Source: Pristionchus mayeri (Eukaryota; Nematoda; Chromadorea; Rhabditida; Neodiplogasteridae). Taken from it: a DNA stretch of 64,000 nucleotides. The DNA lies in the NCBI GenBank assembly GCA_036245805.1, contig BTRK01000006.1:16586365-16650364 (forward strand), written 5' to 3'. Of the stretch, positions 1 to 12,600 are shown piece by piece (the stretch's first letter is position 1; the number at the start of each line of letters is the position of its first letter). The translations under genes were made by a program, and so were the position numbers. The notes below the pieces were generated by a model. That model ran no database searches and had not been told where the DNA came from. It was given only the letters and a program-made list of their open reading frames with translations.

Positions 1-635
1 TGGAATCGATTCCATACATCCAATACAATTGTCGTCATGAAGCATCTAAGAATCGCCCTGCCACTCATCATGACCTAAAGAAAGAAATTCGAAGAATAGG
101 CAAGCGCCATTGAAACCAAATTCAAATAACTCTTCCGTTTGGAACCTCGTCCCAGTAAGGAATCTTATTTTACACCATACCCGTCCCAGGTTTAGACCTT
201 GCCTAACCTTTTCCACCTTCAACTCCTGTCCCGATACGAATAGAAGGTTTAAGAGAATTAGGCGTAAAGGATGCTCACTTCGAACAAATCCAGCAAGACC
301 TCAGGAGCGGCCGCTCTTCCTACATGCGTCGCATTCAGAAACTCGCAAGTATTGGCCAATTCGAGTAAATATTTTTGAGTCATCATAGAACTCGCCCAAT
401 CGCAGGTCTGAACAATTTGGTAGTTTCGATAAGCAATCGTCTGACTCTAGTTGCTCGTGAATGAGAGCGAAAGAGTGTGTAGTGACAATACATCTTGGAA
501 AAAATCATTTCGGAAAAAGAAATTTCGGAAACAAGCGACCTTAGGAAAAAAGCGACTGTAAATATCAAGATTGATGCAAAAGTTTCTTTACAAATTTTGT
601 TTTTGTGTTGTCGGGTGACCTCTTCCTTCTCTCTA

Positions 636-3065
636 GTCCTCAAGCTTTACAACGATTGGGTGTTTATCAATTGGGTGTTTATACAACAATTGTGCGTTAT
701 CATTACTTCGAAAAGTATACCGAAAAATCAAAGAATCGTACAGTTGTGGCCAAAATTATATCACCTTGGTGTTTTTGAAGCATAACTTTCCTCAAACTTA
801 TCCGATCCTCACCAAATTTCGAATATACTTAGCTTTTATTATTACCAATAAAATCATCCATACGATGGGTGTATCGTGGCAGTGTACGGTAGGTCACTGA
901 GAAATCGATATTTAGCGCAAAATCGGGTTTTCCAGTAAAATGCATGCCAAAAATCTATAAATAAATTTATCCAAATCTGAATTGGCAGGTTCGAAAGAGA
1001 ATATTTCGGGCTTTTGAATGCACCTTTAGGATAAACTTTGAATCTATTTTTGGGTTGCGGTAGGTCAATTCAAAATATATTACTTTTTAGTACACTTTTG
1101 GTTGTAACTTTAATTCTAAAGGAGCAATGGAGCTCAAATTTGTAGGATAACATACACTGGTGGTCCCTATTCACAGATACAAGTTTGGACTTGGTTGGCT
1201 TCGATTTCGCCAAAATCGTCACATTTGGCATGCTCTATTTTGACGAGCTGTAAGTCCTGCGAAGATTTTTCCCGCACTCAGAAATTGAGTTGGAGATTCT
1301 ACAATGAATGACGAGCAGATCTGTGAAATTTGGAACCAATTGGTCACATTTCCTTATAGAAATGCATTTTTGAATTTTATAAAATTCGTCAAAAAATGGT
1401 CATTTTCGACAATTTTTGACAAATTTTGCAAGGTTCAAAGTATCTATGCGGAAATGTGACCAATTGGTGATAAATTTCACAGATCTGTTCGGCATTCATT
1501 GTATAATCTCCAATCCAATTTCTGAGTGCGGGAAAAATTCTTCCCAGGACTTACAGCTCGTCAAAAGAGAGCATGCCAAATGTGACGATTTTGTCGAAAT
1601 CAAAGCCAATCAAGTCCATACTTGTACCTGTGAATAGGGACCACCTGCGTATGTTATCCTACAAATTTGAGCACTATTGCTCCTTTAGAATTAAAGTTAC
1701 AACCAAAAGTGTACTAAAAAGTAATGTATTAGGCTGGTCCATAAGTTTCTTTCTTTTTTATTTTTCAAATTTCGGTTGGCGTGCCTAGACTCTCATGATT
1801 TTCTGAATACCATGTGTTATGACCATGGCGTTAGAGTACTACCGTACATATGATTTGGATGTACGCATCATCGTGAGAAGATGATAAGTCTCAGAAAATT
1901 AACATCGGAAAACGGATATTTTAAGCATTTTGGGATAAATTCAGGTTATCGAATACTTGTGGGATTCTGATTCTGCCCAATTGAGGAACACTTGGGCAGG
2001 AGTTCTTTGTTCTACTAAGCACAAAAAATCCGTATTCGAACGTGTGTGCGAAACAGGGAATCCAGAAAGTGCTGATTTCAGATGATGAATCAGAACACGA
2101 TTATTTCAAAATCTTCAGTTCTTCAACGGGAAGTCCTAGCCTTTCCTAGCTTTGTTTTCCTACTTGCAGGGGAAAGTACTTCACAACCCATCGAAATTGA
2201 GCATTCATCAATGCTGTGTAAGGAAGTTGCGCTCATCAATTTGTGATCTATGATTTTTAAAGACAGTAGTTCTGTAATTGGGCCAACATTTCTAGTAGGG
2301 TTCTCATGGCAGGTTTTGTGGGCTATGTCGTGTGATATACCCAGTCAAAGTAATTGTAATAATGTGATAAATGCTGACTTTGCGCTATTCCCCTCGGAGC
2401 CTAGAGCAATTGAATAGTAGGACTGCTCGAGCTGGTCCGATTACTTCCGAACTAGAATGCTCTATTCTAATTAATCGAATCAACCCAATATAGTAATCGC
2501 TATAGTGTGTACCCATGTCCGTATCAAAATCAAAAACAATTATTTGATTGGCTCATTGCGACTACCTAGGGAGGTCAGAATGTTGGTGCATGAAAAAAGA
2601 AAGAAACTTATGGACCAACCTAATATTTTGAATTGACCTACCGCAACCCAAAAATAGATTCAAAGTTCATCCTAAAGGTGCATTCAAAAGCCCGAAATAT
2701 TCTCTTTCGAACCTGCCAATTCAGATTTGGATAAATTTATTTATAGATTTTTGGCATGCATTTTACTGGAAAACCCGATTTTGCGCTAAATATCGATTTC
2801 TCAGTGACCTACCGTACACTGCCACGATACACCCATCGTATGGATGATTTTATTGGTAATAATAAAAGCTAAGTATATTCGAAATTTGGTGAGGATCGGA
2901 TAAGTTTGAGGAAAGTTATGCTTCAAAAACACCAAGGTGATATAATTTTGGCCACAACTGTACGATTCTTTGATTTTTCGGTATACTTTTCGAAGTAATG
3001 ATAACGCCCAATTGTTGTATAAACACCCAATTGATAAACACCCAATCGTTGTAAAGCATGAGGAC
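636..3065. mobile_element. Large foldback element in G1 intron, interrupted
   Basis: The left arm from 636 (GTCCTCAAGCTTTAC) is repeated in reverse complement down to 3065 (GTAAAGCATGAGGAC), with TA at 634-635 and 3066-3067. The pairing continues through inner arms (about 1140-1290 and 1490-1720) to a centre near 1400. The right arm is interrupted by a separate element at 1729-2623. No coding capacity seen. Confidence 0.85.
1729..2623. mobile_element. Mariner-like non-autonomous element nested in a foldback
   Basis: Ends are inverted repeats of TTAGGYTGGTCCATAAGTTT (Y = C at the left end, T at the right), flanked by TA at 1727-1728 and 2624-2625. The opposite foldback arm (about 1068-1091) shows the uninterrupted sequence, which confirms insertion with TA duplication. 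The 895-bp interior has no recognisable transposase. Confidence 0.82.
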
Positions 3066-4625
3066 TAGGCATCTGGGTTTGAGAAGAGCGCCAAATCACT
3101 CATGGAAATGGTGGTCCAGAGAGGCACGCAATTCGGATTCTCGATTTCGTCCAACTTGAAGGATTTGTTTATTCGTGCTCGGCATTTCTGATGTTGGACC
3201 AAATGGTCTCAAACGGTTTGAAATGAGAATAAGTTCTCACAATGAAGCTATCATAGAAATATGATGAAGATTCATTGTTCCTCGCGAAAGCCGGATTTCC
3301 CAATATGTAATTTTCGAATTTTTAATGACAAAATCGGTATTTTTCGCAACACAAGTTTTCCGAAAGGTTCCGAAACTGATTTCAAATAATCAAAAGAATT
3401 AACAACCTTTACCAATTTACTTCTGAAAAGAATGGAAATGGGACTTTATTGGTTTTAATTTTAAGATGGGTTTTGCAAAGGACCCAAAACAACAAAAAAA
3501 ATCCACATTTTCAGTTATCAATGTTTTTCTACCGAACGACGTTTGATTGATCCGATAGAAACCAATGATTGTAGTGGTCCAAGACTACCTCAAATAATCA
3601 CTTGGTCTCTCACAGAAGTGAATCAGTCGCGACAAAAAATAATAAATGCCTTGCAAAGAAACTTTTGCATCAACCTAATAGATAATGTTTAAAAAATGAG
3701 CGCATACTAACCGTCGAATCCAGAATCAGAGTATTCACTTTAAAGTACTTGAGAAGACGGTAGATTTGACGGTGGAAACGGATACGGTAATCAAGCTGAT
3801 GTTAGCAGTTATACATTATAAAGATAATAACTTTCACAAACCATGACAGAAAGTTGACCGATAGAGATAGTTCTAGCGAGACTTATGAAGAAATCAATTG
3901 TATACGAACCGCCTTCAACCAACAGGATTTCCTGCTCACTGAACAGAAGCTCTGACAATTAAAACAGTCTCTATAATTAACTGTCTGAATTCGTGATATG
4001 GAAGATCCGTCTTCTGGGCATTTCGATCCATCAGTTTGTTCCGAGACCTGAAATTAAACATGTAATTTTAGATATTTGCTAAAACTGTAAACAAACCTCT
4101 TTAATTATCAGTTTCTCCACGAAATATTTATTTTTCCAGTCCAATGCGATGGCATTCAGTTTCTTGTGGGTTCCAATAGCAATCAAATGATCTTCGATAG
4201 AAAGTTTCGAAAGTAAGAGAACGATCAGCTCGTTAGGGAGTGTCAGGATTGGAAACTGATGAAGGTGTTGTTTTATAAAATAATAATAAAAGCTATATTT
4301 ATTAATGCCGTTTAATGCCAGCTTTTCACGTAATATATATTTTTTGAAATTGTGGAAAACGTAAGGTAAAAGTATATCGATTGATAACCTACAGGTTTTA
4401 TTATGAGTTTGTTATTTTGTCGAAACAAAGCGTGAAAACGAATGCTGCACGACAACTCACAGGGTCTCGACTACTCTGTTCGAGATTTTTTTTCTTCGAT
4501 CCAGTGGAGGGACCGGACATGTCGTGCCTGAAATTTTTTTCTCCATATTTTCCAAAATTATGGGCCCATTAAAAAATCAAGTCAACAATCACTATCAAAA
4601 TCAATGAAAACAAGGCGACAGATAC

Positions 4626-4650
4626 AGTAAAGGTAAGTAACCTTTCACTG
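4626..4650. promoter_or_regulatory. Conserved palindrome upstream of G1
   Basis: AGTAAAGGT, 6-7 base spacer, ACCTTTCACT, preceded by GATAC. It is about 106-130 nt upstream of the G1 ATG. Possible transcription-factor site or RNA stem ahead of the trans-splice acceptor (inference). Confidence 0.55.
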
Positions 4651-5023
4651 AACTTTCAAATAACCTTGACATCATAAAAGGACTTCATTAGGAGCAACGA
4701 TAGTCAGGGGAAATCTAGATGATGCATAACAAAATATATAAAATGATATGTCCATAATGCTATGTGATATCAACAGAACACATCAAAAGTTGAGCAAGTT
4801 GTCTCATGAGTACAAATAATTACAAAAATATGTATTCTCAATGTGAAAAAAGTGGAAAATGAAAGAATGTAGTGCTATCAGTGAAGCACGTATTTCTACC
4901 CTGCTATCATGGTGGTGAAATTTAACAGTAAGCATACATACAAGTGAGATCGTGAATTGTGGGAAAATATGATACAACACAAATGAAATGGAACAAGGAT
5001 CAAATAATCTTCTATCGGCATCG

Positions 5024-8000
5024 CTACACCATACTAACGTCGAGTCTGCGCATGTTTTCCTTTCCCTTGGCAGCATTAAGGGCATCCAGAGTCTCGTGCA
5101 CTGCCAACATCAAGCTGGGTAGACAACCGTTCGTCGGGATCACATTCGGAATTGTGATCTCCATATTCTTATCGAAATGGGACAAGAAGCGATTGCCATT
5201 CTCATGCGTGAATTCAAATACCTAAACAAATATATATTTTTAATTTTTTTATTTAATACTAGTAAAAGGGACAATGTAATTCATTGAAGAGTAAATCACA
5301 GTTTCTCGTGTAGCACATAAAAAGCACTTTTCAAGCTGGTTTGGAGTCATGAAATTCGAACTTTTTAAGGCTGAGGCTGGCTTGCCGAATCCGTGTGTGT
5401 CATCCCTAATATAGTTATACCAGGCTACCGGAAACGAGAAAAGAGCTCAAGATATATTCTACAACGACGAAACAAGTTTATACAAAGGCTCACTTGGGCG
5501 TCTCTGTTCGTGGAGCGGATCTTTGCGTCCCCGACAGTGACTCCTAGTAGAGCGAGGAATGCCCTCCATAAATTGATTGTAACTGGCATAATAAAGCCTG
5601 TCAGCTTCGCCGTACCACTCTCCATGATCTAAATTAAGACATTTGAAGATTTATCATCAAAAAAAAGTTCAAATAAAAGGTTGCACACCTTGTACAAAAC
5701 AAGCAAGTCCTCAGGAGCCACCACTCCTAGATGCTTAACAGTCAGAAATTTGCACGAATTTACGAATTGGAACAAATACGGTCCATTTATCACATAATTC
5801 GCCAATTCGTTCGCCTGATAACAAATTGATAGTTTCAATGAACAATCGTCTGATGCTCGTCATTCCACGCACTTTCACGCTTAAAGCGAGAGAGTGTGCG
5901 GAATGAGAGAAAACTAGCAAATTTCAAGGCTAATCTCGAACGCGATAAGAATACATTCGACATCGAAAATATGAATCATGCCGTTCACATCTTTATACGA
6001 ATGAGAGTTGAACTGATATAAAGGAAATTAGGGGGGGGGGGGTGATGACAAAGGTGAATAACTTGCTTGAGAGAGTTGATGGCGTTAGAGTTGCCGCATT
6101 GTTGTCAATGCCATTTCACCGACTGTGATCAGTTCCCGGATCAATTATTGTTCAAATATGCCTGGTTGTGGTAGCTAATGGTTGTACCCACACTGGTAAC
6201 TATGCGGCAACTTCAAAGTTGTCAGATCAACTCGTAAGTAAGTTATTTCCCTCCAATTAGTGAAGGTATATTACATATATCTAACTCACAAATATAGTAG
6301 TTTTAAGTTCTGAACCAAAGTAATAAGTAACTTCCACAAACCGAAATTGCGAGTCGCCCGAGAGTGACATTTTGAGAAATTCTTCTGAGAAAATCAGTGC
6401 AGGAACTTCCAGGAATGAACTTGATCAGTTGTTCACTGAAAACAGATGTATTTACTAAAATGCGACAATATGTCCGCTCACTGTCCATATACATTGTAAG
6501 GCAAGAGATTGTTTGTAAATTTTCGCATCCCGCTTATTCCTTCGGCAAGCTAAAACATTTAAATGTTTAAACAGGTTTTATGGTGAAAATTTTGTGGTGA
6601 AAAGCAATATTTATAGAACACAAACATACCTCTTCAATTCTCAGATACTTCACGTAGTATTTGGAGTCCAACTCGATCGCATTCAATTTCTTGTTCACTC
6701 GAGCATTCAGTCGATCTTTGATTGACAGAAACGAGAATATATGAGTGATTAGCCTCTCCGGGAGCGAGATAAGCGGGAACTGAAATTGCAAACATTAAAT
6801 TTCCTTTCAAGAACTACTACATTCAACGAATAAATGCCATATCAATCGCAGGTAAGAAAATATTGGGGTGTCCGGAAAGTTCGTATAATTTTTTGTTTTT
6901 ATTTTTTATTCAATGCTTTACAATTCTCAGTGACCAATGTATGCCCCCTTCTTTCTCACTACCTCCCTCCAGCGATTGGGCAGGGTCTCGATTCCTCTCT
7001 TCCAGAATGCGGGTTTCTTCGAGACCGCCCAGTTCACGAAAGCCCTCACAACTTCATCTCGATTCTTGAACTTCTTTCCTTTGCAGAAGTCAGAGAGAGA
7101 GCGGAAGCAGTGGTAGTCGCATGGGGAGAGATCCGGGGAATACGGTGGATGGGGAATCCTCTCGATCTTCAGCTCGTCCATTTTCTTCTGGGTCATCTTC
7201 GCTCGATGTGGGCGAGCATTGTCCATCAGAAGAAGAATTTTGCCCTGGTTCAGGAGTCTGGGAGGGACTCTGATCGCGACATCTTCCAGTTGTTCAGAGA
7301 AGAGGTCGGCATTGATGCTGGTGCCAGGGGCGAGGATCTCCCAGTAGATGGGACCGAGCACTGAGAAGAAGAAGCAGAGGAGTTCCTTCTTTCCGTGCTC
7401 TTCCTTCTTCGGGACGGGCTTGGCCTTTTCATCTGCATCCACCTATTGCAGTCTCCTCACAGGGTTATCGTACGTGATCCACTTCTCATCTGTAGCGATG
7501 ATGGAATTGACCCATCGAAGATTGGATCTACGATGAAGTAATTCCCGACAGACTTGAACACGATTTTTCAGCTGTTCGGGGGAGAGGTCATGGGGAATCA
7601 CTTGTGGGAGTTTCGGCTTCTTCCCAGATCGATGGAGGATATCGGACACCGTTGATCTGGGAGTACCAGTATCCTTCTTCAACTCACGCACACTGGCCAT
7701 AGGCTTGCGCTTCAGTGTGCGGAGAACGAGAGGCTGATCGAGGGAGGGAGGGCGTCCAGAGCGGGGTTGATCATCGAGACCAAACTCCACTTTCTTGAAG
7801 CGGGAGAACCACTTATAGCAGAAGGGTATGGAGGGGGCGTCAGCTCCTTCCGACTGGGCCAGGGCAGAGTGGGCCTCCTTCACGGATCGGCCAAGACGGT
7901 AGTAATGAAGTAAAACTGCTCGGAGGTAGAGATGGGAGTCCATCACAAGAATCAATGTAGCAACTAGGAGACTGATTAAATCCTTTCACTACTCAACGTC

Positions 8001-9259
8001 AGAATGATGCAATACATTGTTGACAAACAGATTGCGCAATTACTGCATTTGATCGCGAACTGACTTTTTTCCGAAGCAGTATACGAACTTTCCAGACACC
8101 CCAATAAAATAAAAAGTAAAGTAAAAAAAGTAAAGTCGCACCGTATATCTAGGAATTTTCATCCTGCGGTGAGCCGCTGCTAGGCCAGCAACTATGTTCT
8201 AGGCGATTCAGTCACGACTTCCAATTCCCCTTCCCCAATGGGTAGGCGCCTTGGTTGGGCGGAGTCGGTGTCACGGCCGGGAATCGAACCCGGGAGGAAT
8301 GGTTGGGCGCGCCATAGACCACTACACCACTTCGACTCTGACTCTCCCAAGCCCAATAAAATACACTAAAATTAAATTTCATTTTGATTTGAAGAAATAC
8401 TATATTTGACAGTGGGGGGAACAAAACGTAAAGCGACAAAACGTTAACAAATCACAGCTCCTGCGGGAGTTGACGAATGGGCTTGGGAGTTGTTGCATTG
8501 CTACCAGTATGCGATACCATACCTTTCTATATAATTCTTGTTACCAGGCGATAGTGAGTTTCAACGTATTGGGGTTCATGGAAATCCGAATACCGTGAAC
8601 CCCATATGCTGGTTTGGAGTGAAACTCAATATCGCCTGGTGACAAGAGTTACATATATACACATGTATGGTAGCGCATACTGGTAACAATGCAACAACTC
8701 ACAAGCCCATTCGTCAACTCCCGCAGGATCTATGATTTATTAACGTTTTGTCGCTTTACGTTTTATCACCCCTCCCTTTGACAGTAGTTCGGTGGACATG
8801 AATAATATAGAATGATAGCACGAATTTCACTCATATTTTGACTCGCTATCTCTAGGTAAGAAAGTGTTCAAACTCAAACAAAAACAGGCACGATGGAAAC
8901 TCACATGTTCGCAATAGACGTTGACCGGCCTATGGGGAATCCTGTCGAGGATATACTGAAACGGAAATGAGATAACTCTTCTTTGAATTGATCCATGTGT
9001 TCGAAATTCAATTTATTCCCGAAGGGTACTGCATACATAAAATTGGACGAACCTCGAATCTCCTCATCTTCTCAATCAGATAAATCAGTTCGTTCCTCTC
9101 TCTGTCGCCAATTACTCTCATCGAAGGAACTGATCTATGCCGTGATCGCTGAAAAGGAAAAAAAATAACGCCTGTATTTGTTTGAAACGTGACAGGGAAA
9201 CGAACCTCCTCTATTCTCTTCATTTCCTTTGCTAGATCCTTCACAGAATCTAGAGACAT
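5024..9259 (-). CDS. F-box gene G2 (ten exons, one mutated splice donor)
   Basis: Full-architecture F-box gene. Exons: 9206-9259, 9053-9148, 8905-8955, 6630-6779 (F-box), 6482-6549, 6342-6435, 5935-6012, 5689-5814, 5494-5628, 5024-5221; about 349 residues if all are joined. E1 starts MSLDSVKDLAKEMKRIEE just after a TTGCAG acceptor. E2 and E3 (YILDRIPHRPVNVYCEH) precede the F-box FPLISLPERLITHIFSFLSI. All exon phases match the paralogs. One defect is visible: the donor after E7, which is GAG|GTTAGC in G8 and G9, reads GAG|ATTAGC (changed base at 5934). Intron 3 is enlarged by mariner copy 1, a SINE and a 380-bp palindrome. The conserved upstream palindrome found before six sister genes is deleted here. 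Predicted role: SCF ubiquitin-ligase adaptor. Confidence 0.8.
5861..5907. repeat. Short hairpin, CATTCCACACACTCTC family, in G2
   Basis: CATTCCACGCACTTTC, loop, then GCGAGAGAGTGTGCGGAATG. It lies just upstream of E8 in transcription order, as in G3 and G5. Confidence 0.6.
6863..8104 (-). mobile_element. mariner transposon copy 1 (one nonsense mutation)
   Basis: 1242 bp between TA dinucleotides (6861-6862 and 8105-8106), with terminal repeats beginning TTGGGGTGTCCGGAAAGTTC; the far end has CCAGAC for CCGGAC. The transposase frame runs 7943 to 6927 (339 codons including stop). It has an N-terminal helix-turn-helix half ([20 protein letters not shown]), the motif [10 protein letters not shown], and catalytic aspartates in [16 protein letters not shown] and YSPDLSPCDYH. 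The last two are 34 residues apart, the DD34D mark of mariner. The only break is a TGG to TAG change at 7443-7445, splitting the frame after NPVRRLQ. It sits in intron 3 of F-box gene G2, in the same orientation as the host gene. Confidence 0.93.
8112..8351 (-). mobile_element. tRNA-derived SINE copy 1
   Basis: On the minus strand it begins with a tRNA-like head: A-box-like GTGGTGTAGTGGTCTATGG and B box GGTTCGATTCCCGG. A non-tRNA body and a TTTAC-rich tail at the low-coordinate end follow. Target-site duplications CCCAATAAAATA are at 8100-8111 and 8352-8363. The acceptor stem does not pair as in a working tRNA, so this is a retroposon rather than a tRNA gene. It inserted directly at the end of mariner copy 1. 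Confidence 0.85.
8405..8785. repeat. 380-bp palindrome in G2 intron 3
   Basis: Left arm motifs (AACGTAAAGCGACAAAACGT; CTGCGGGAGTTGACGAATGG) recur inverted near 8700-8765. The centre is near 8590, where a short inner inverted repeat GGTTCA...TGAACC sits. No ORF. Confidence 0.8.
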
Positions 9260-9655
9260 TTCTACTCTGCAATTATTTAATAATCGAACGCCTGAGAGCT
9301 TTGGGCAGTGAGGCAAAATATCGGGCACCAAAATCGGAAAAGGACTTCATTCGGAGCAATAATAGTCAGGGGAAATCTAGACGATGCATGACAGAATATA
9401 AAATGCAACGGCTGAATCCCCAATTATGTAATATCTATACAACAGGTCGAAAGTTGAACAAATTGTTTCATGAATACAAAGAACTGAAAAGATGAATTGT
9501 CACACTGAAAAAAAGAGTGGGAAAACGGAAGAATATAATGCTATCCGTAAGGTTAATATATCCCTGATCTCATGGTACTGCAACTTAACAGTAAGCGTCC
9601 ATAAAAGTGAGATCATGACCTAAGGAAAAAAGAGAATTCAGAAGAGTAAGAGAAT

Positions 9656-12600
9656 TCAGAGGAGTTCAGAGGAGTACACGAAGTAACTGGAACGAGCAGA
9701 TACTGCGCTCTTGGCAGCACTGAATAACTCCGGTGTCTCATGCACTTTCATCCGCAGTCTGAATCCCGAATTCGGAGTACCACTAGCAAAGATCTCCATA
9801 TTCTTGTCGAACAAGTACACGCCACGATTTCTAATCGGCCCATTTTTGATTCTGAATATCTGAATGGAAAAAAATTAACCATGGGCGAAAGGGATCAATG
9901 AAAAGGCAATCCTATTTGTGAGGGATTCTCAAATGAAATAGTTAACTTTCGCGCAGCACATAGAAATACATTTACGAAGGCAAATTTAAAAAAAGACAGG
10001 AAAGGCGTAGGCTTACTCGAAGATTTATGTTTATGCAGTATCCCGATCCATCCTCCATGATATGGTATCCCAACATATAGAGGAGGTATTTCCATGCATC
10101 TATTATAATTCCCGTCATGTAGCATTTGAGCTTCGTCTTGCCATCCATCATCGCCTAAAATACAACAGTTGAAGAGTAGGCAAGCACCAAAGAAAACAAA
10201 TTTTAAAACATCTTCGGTTTGGAACCTCGTTCCAGCAGGGAAACTTATTTCACACCATACCCATTCCATTTTTTGACCAATAACTCCATCGGTATTCAGT
10301 TCTCATCTTCAACTCATGACCGAATACGATTAGAATGCTTATGAGACATTCCACGAGAAAACGTACCAACCTTCGGATGACTTTTTTGCAACCCCCTCAA
10401 TATCTCGCTGGTGAAGTTCCCATACCAAGTGCTGATATTTGGCCCAATATGAAGGGCTGTGGTGCACTTTCCGAAAAATGCCATACCAGGCCCGAAAAAA
10501 AATCGAAATTTTCAAATTTTTTAAAAGTAAGATATTATAGGTTTTTCTGGAGTATTTTTCGATGGAAATAACGAAAAACATACTTATAAAGCGATATGTC
10601 GTCGATAAAGTGTCGAAAACATGGATTTTCGAAATTTTTTGGCCGTCCTGAAAAATTTTTTAATGCTCTGGACCACAACTAAAGTCATTTCGGATTCTCC
10701 ATCAAAAACTGTGTATAATATCCAAATTTCACGAAAATTAAGATGTGCGCTCGGAAGTTATGTGTTCTAGAAGAAGGCCACCCTAGAGCTAACTTGAAGA
10801 TAAAAATAATCACAATTTGTCCGTATTGTGCCAAATGGGCAGTTTTAACCTTCCAAACTTGTTTTTATAACAAATATAGTAATTTGAGGCCATGAACTGG
10901 CAATTTGAAGGCTTTCCTCTGAAAATTTTATTTTTGGAAAATCCAAATTTCATGCTTTCCACAACTTTGGACATTTTTTCGCGATTATTATGTTCGCAAT
11001 GATCATGAATGCCCCACACCATATTATTATAGAATAAGCTTTTGTGAAGCTGTTTGCGTATGTTAAGAACATAATTTCGTACCCTAATGATTTGAAAACT
11101 CGAGAAAATGCGATTTTTTCGATTTTTTTGAAGTTTTGAGAGTTTGGGGTACTCTGATGATTGCTAGATGAAGTTCACCCGCACAATTTTTCACTAAGAA
11201 TTACAAAATCTTACCCAATTGATGATTTCCAATTGGTTTGGAGGCCATCTGACGAAAAAACAAATTTCCATAAATAAATTTCCACATCAGCAATTATGAA
11301 AAATTTCGTCAGATGGGTTCCAAACACATTGGAAATCATCCATTGGGTTGTATTTTGTAATTTTTAGTGAAAAATAGTGCGGGTGAACTTCATCTACCAA
11401 TCTCAGAGTACCCCCAAACTCTCAAAACTTCAAAAAATCGAAAAAAATCGCATTTTCTCGAGTTTTCAAATCATTAGGGTACGAAATTGTGTTCTTAACA
11501 TACGCAAACAGCTTCACAGAAGCTTATTCTATAATAATATGGTGTGGGGCATTCATGATCATTGCGAACATAATAATCGCGAAAAAAATGTCCAAAGTTG
11601 TGGAAAGCATGAAATTTGGATTTTCCAAAAATAAAATTTTCAAAGGAAAGGCTTCAAATTGCCAGTTCATGGCCTCAAATTATTATATTTGTTATAAAAA
11701 CAAGTTTGGAAGCTTAAAACTGCCCATTTGGCACAATACGAACAAATTGTGATTATTTTTATCTTCAAGTTAGCTCTGGGGTTGCCTTCTTCTAAAACAC
11801 ATAACTTCCGAGCGCACATATTAATTTTCGTAAAATTTGAACATTATACGCAGTTTTTGATGGAGAATCCGAAAATGACTTTAGTTTTGGTCCAGACCAT
11901 TAAAAAATTTTCAGGACGGCCAAAAAATATCGAAAATCCATGTTTTCGACACTTTATCGATGACATATAGCTTTCTAAGTATGTACTGGGCCAAATATCA
12001 GCACTTGGTATGGGAACTTCACCAGCGAGATATTGAGGGGGGTTGCAAAAAAGTCATAAGTAGACCCCTCCCAAAAGGTACGTTATCTCGTGGAATGTCT
12101 CTTATCTTTAAGAGAAGTTGAAATAAAAGGTTGCTTACCACGTACAAATGCATAAAATCTGTCAGCATGTGAGGGGTGGCAATTGTCCCGAAAGGCGTCG
12201 TATTCAAAGACGTGCAGTTATTGGCCAATTCCAGCAAATACGAACGAGTGATCACAGAATTCGCCAACTCGTAGAACTGAATAAAGTTACAGTTTCAATT
12301 AGCAATCGTCTGACGCTTTTCATTCCCCACATTTTTTCACGTTCGAGAGAGCGAGAGAGTGTGTGATGATAAGACATCTCGGAAAAAAACTTTTAGGAAA
12401 ACGACATTCTGGAAAAAGTAATTTCGGATATTTCATCTCGGGGAAGCCCTTGTCTCATGATTAAACTATGTTTAAAACACATTTTCGCTTGTATTTTTAT
12501 TAATTGCAAAGTAAATCAATTACACAGAAGAACCGGAAAATATAATAAAATTGCAATGAGTGTATTTGGCAGGCTAGTTTTTCCGAGTTTTCCTTCTTCG

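Larger units (their letters stand above)
1..4520 (-). pseudogene. F-box gene G1, frameshifted and cut by the window edge
   Basis: Short-architecture member of the F-box array. Exons: E1 4461-4520, E4 (F-box) 4097-4255, E5 3982-4047, E6 3842-3938, E7 3712-3795, E8 279-407, E9 from 74 leftwards off the window. E1 begins MSGPSTGSKKK after a TTTCAG site, so trans-splicing is likely. E4 carries the F-box pattern FPILTLPNELI...LSKLSIEDH. E5 is 66 nt where every paralog has 68, so E6 is entered out of frame and meets a stop at once. Either the gene is dead or it makes a short F-box-only product. The E7-E8 intron (3.3 kb) is filled by a large foldback with another element inside it. An F-box protein would act as a substrate adaptor of an SCF (Cullin-1) ubiquitin ligase; the target is unknown. 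Confidence 0.75.

Noticed and set aside
6834..7536. Plus-strand ORFs of 62-176 codons in the first mariner (also in copies 2 and 3)
   Set aside because: They are antisense shadows of the transposase frame.
8285..8345. Possible tRNA gene (minus strand, B box GGTTCGATTCCCGG)
   Set aside because: Acceptor-stem pairing is poor, the body and tail extend beyond a tRNA, and target duplications mark it as a SINE.
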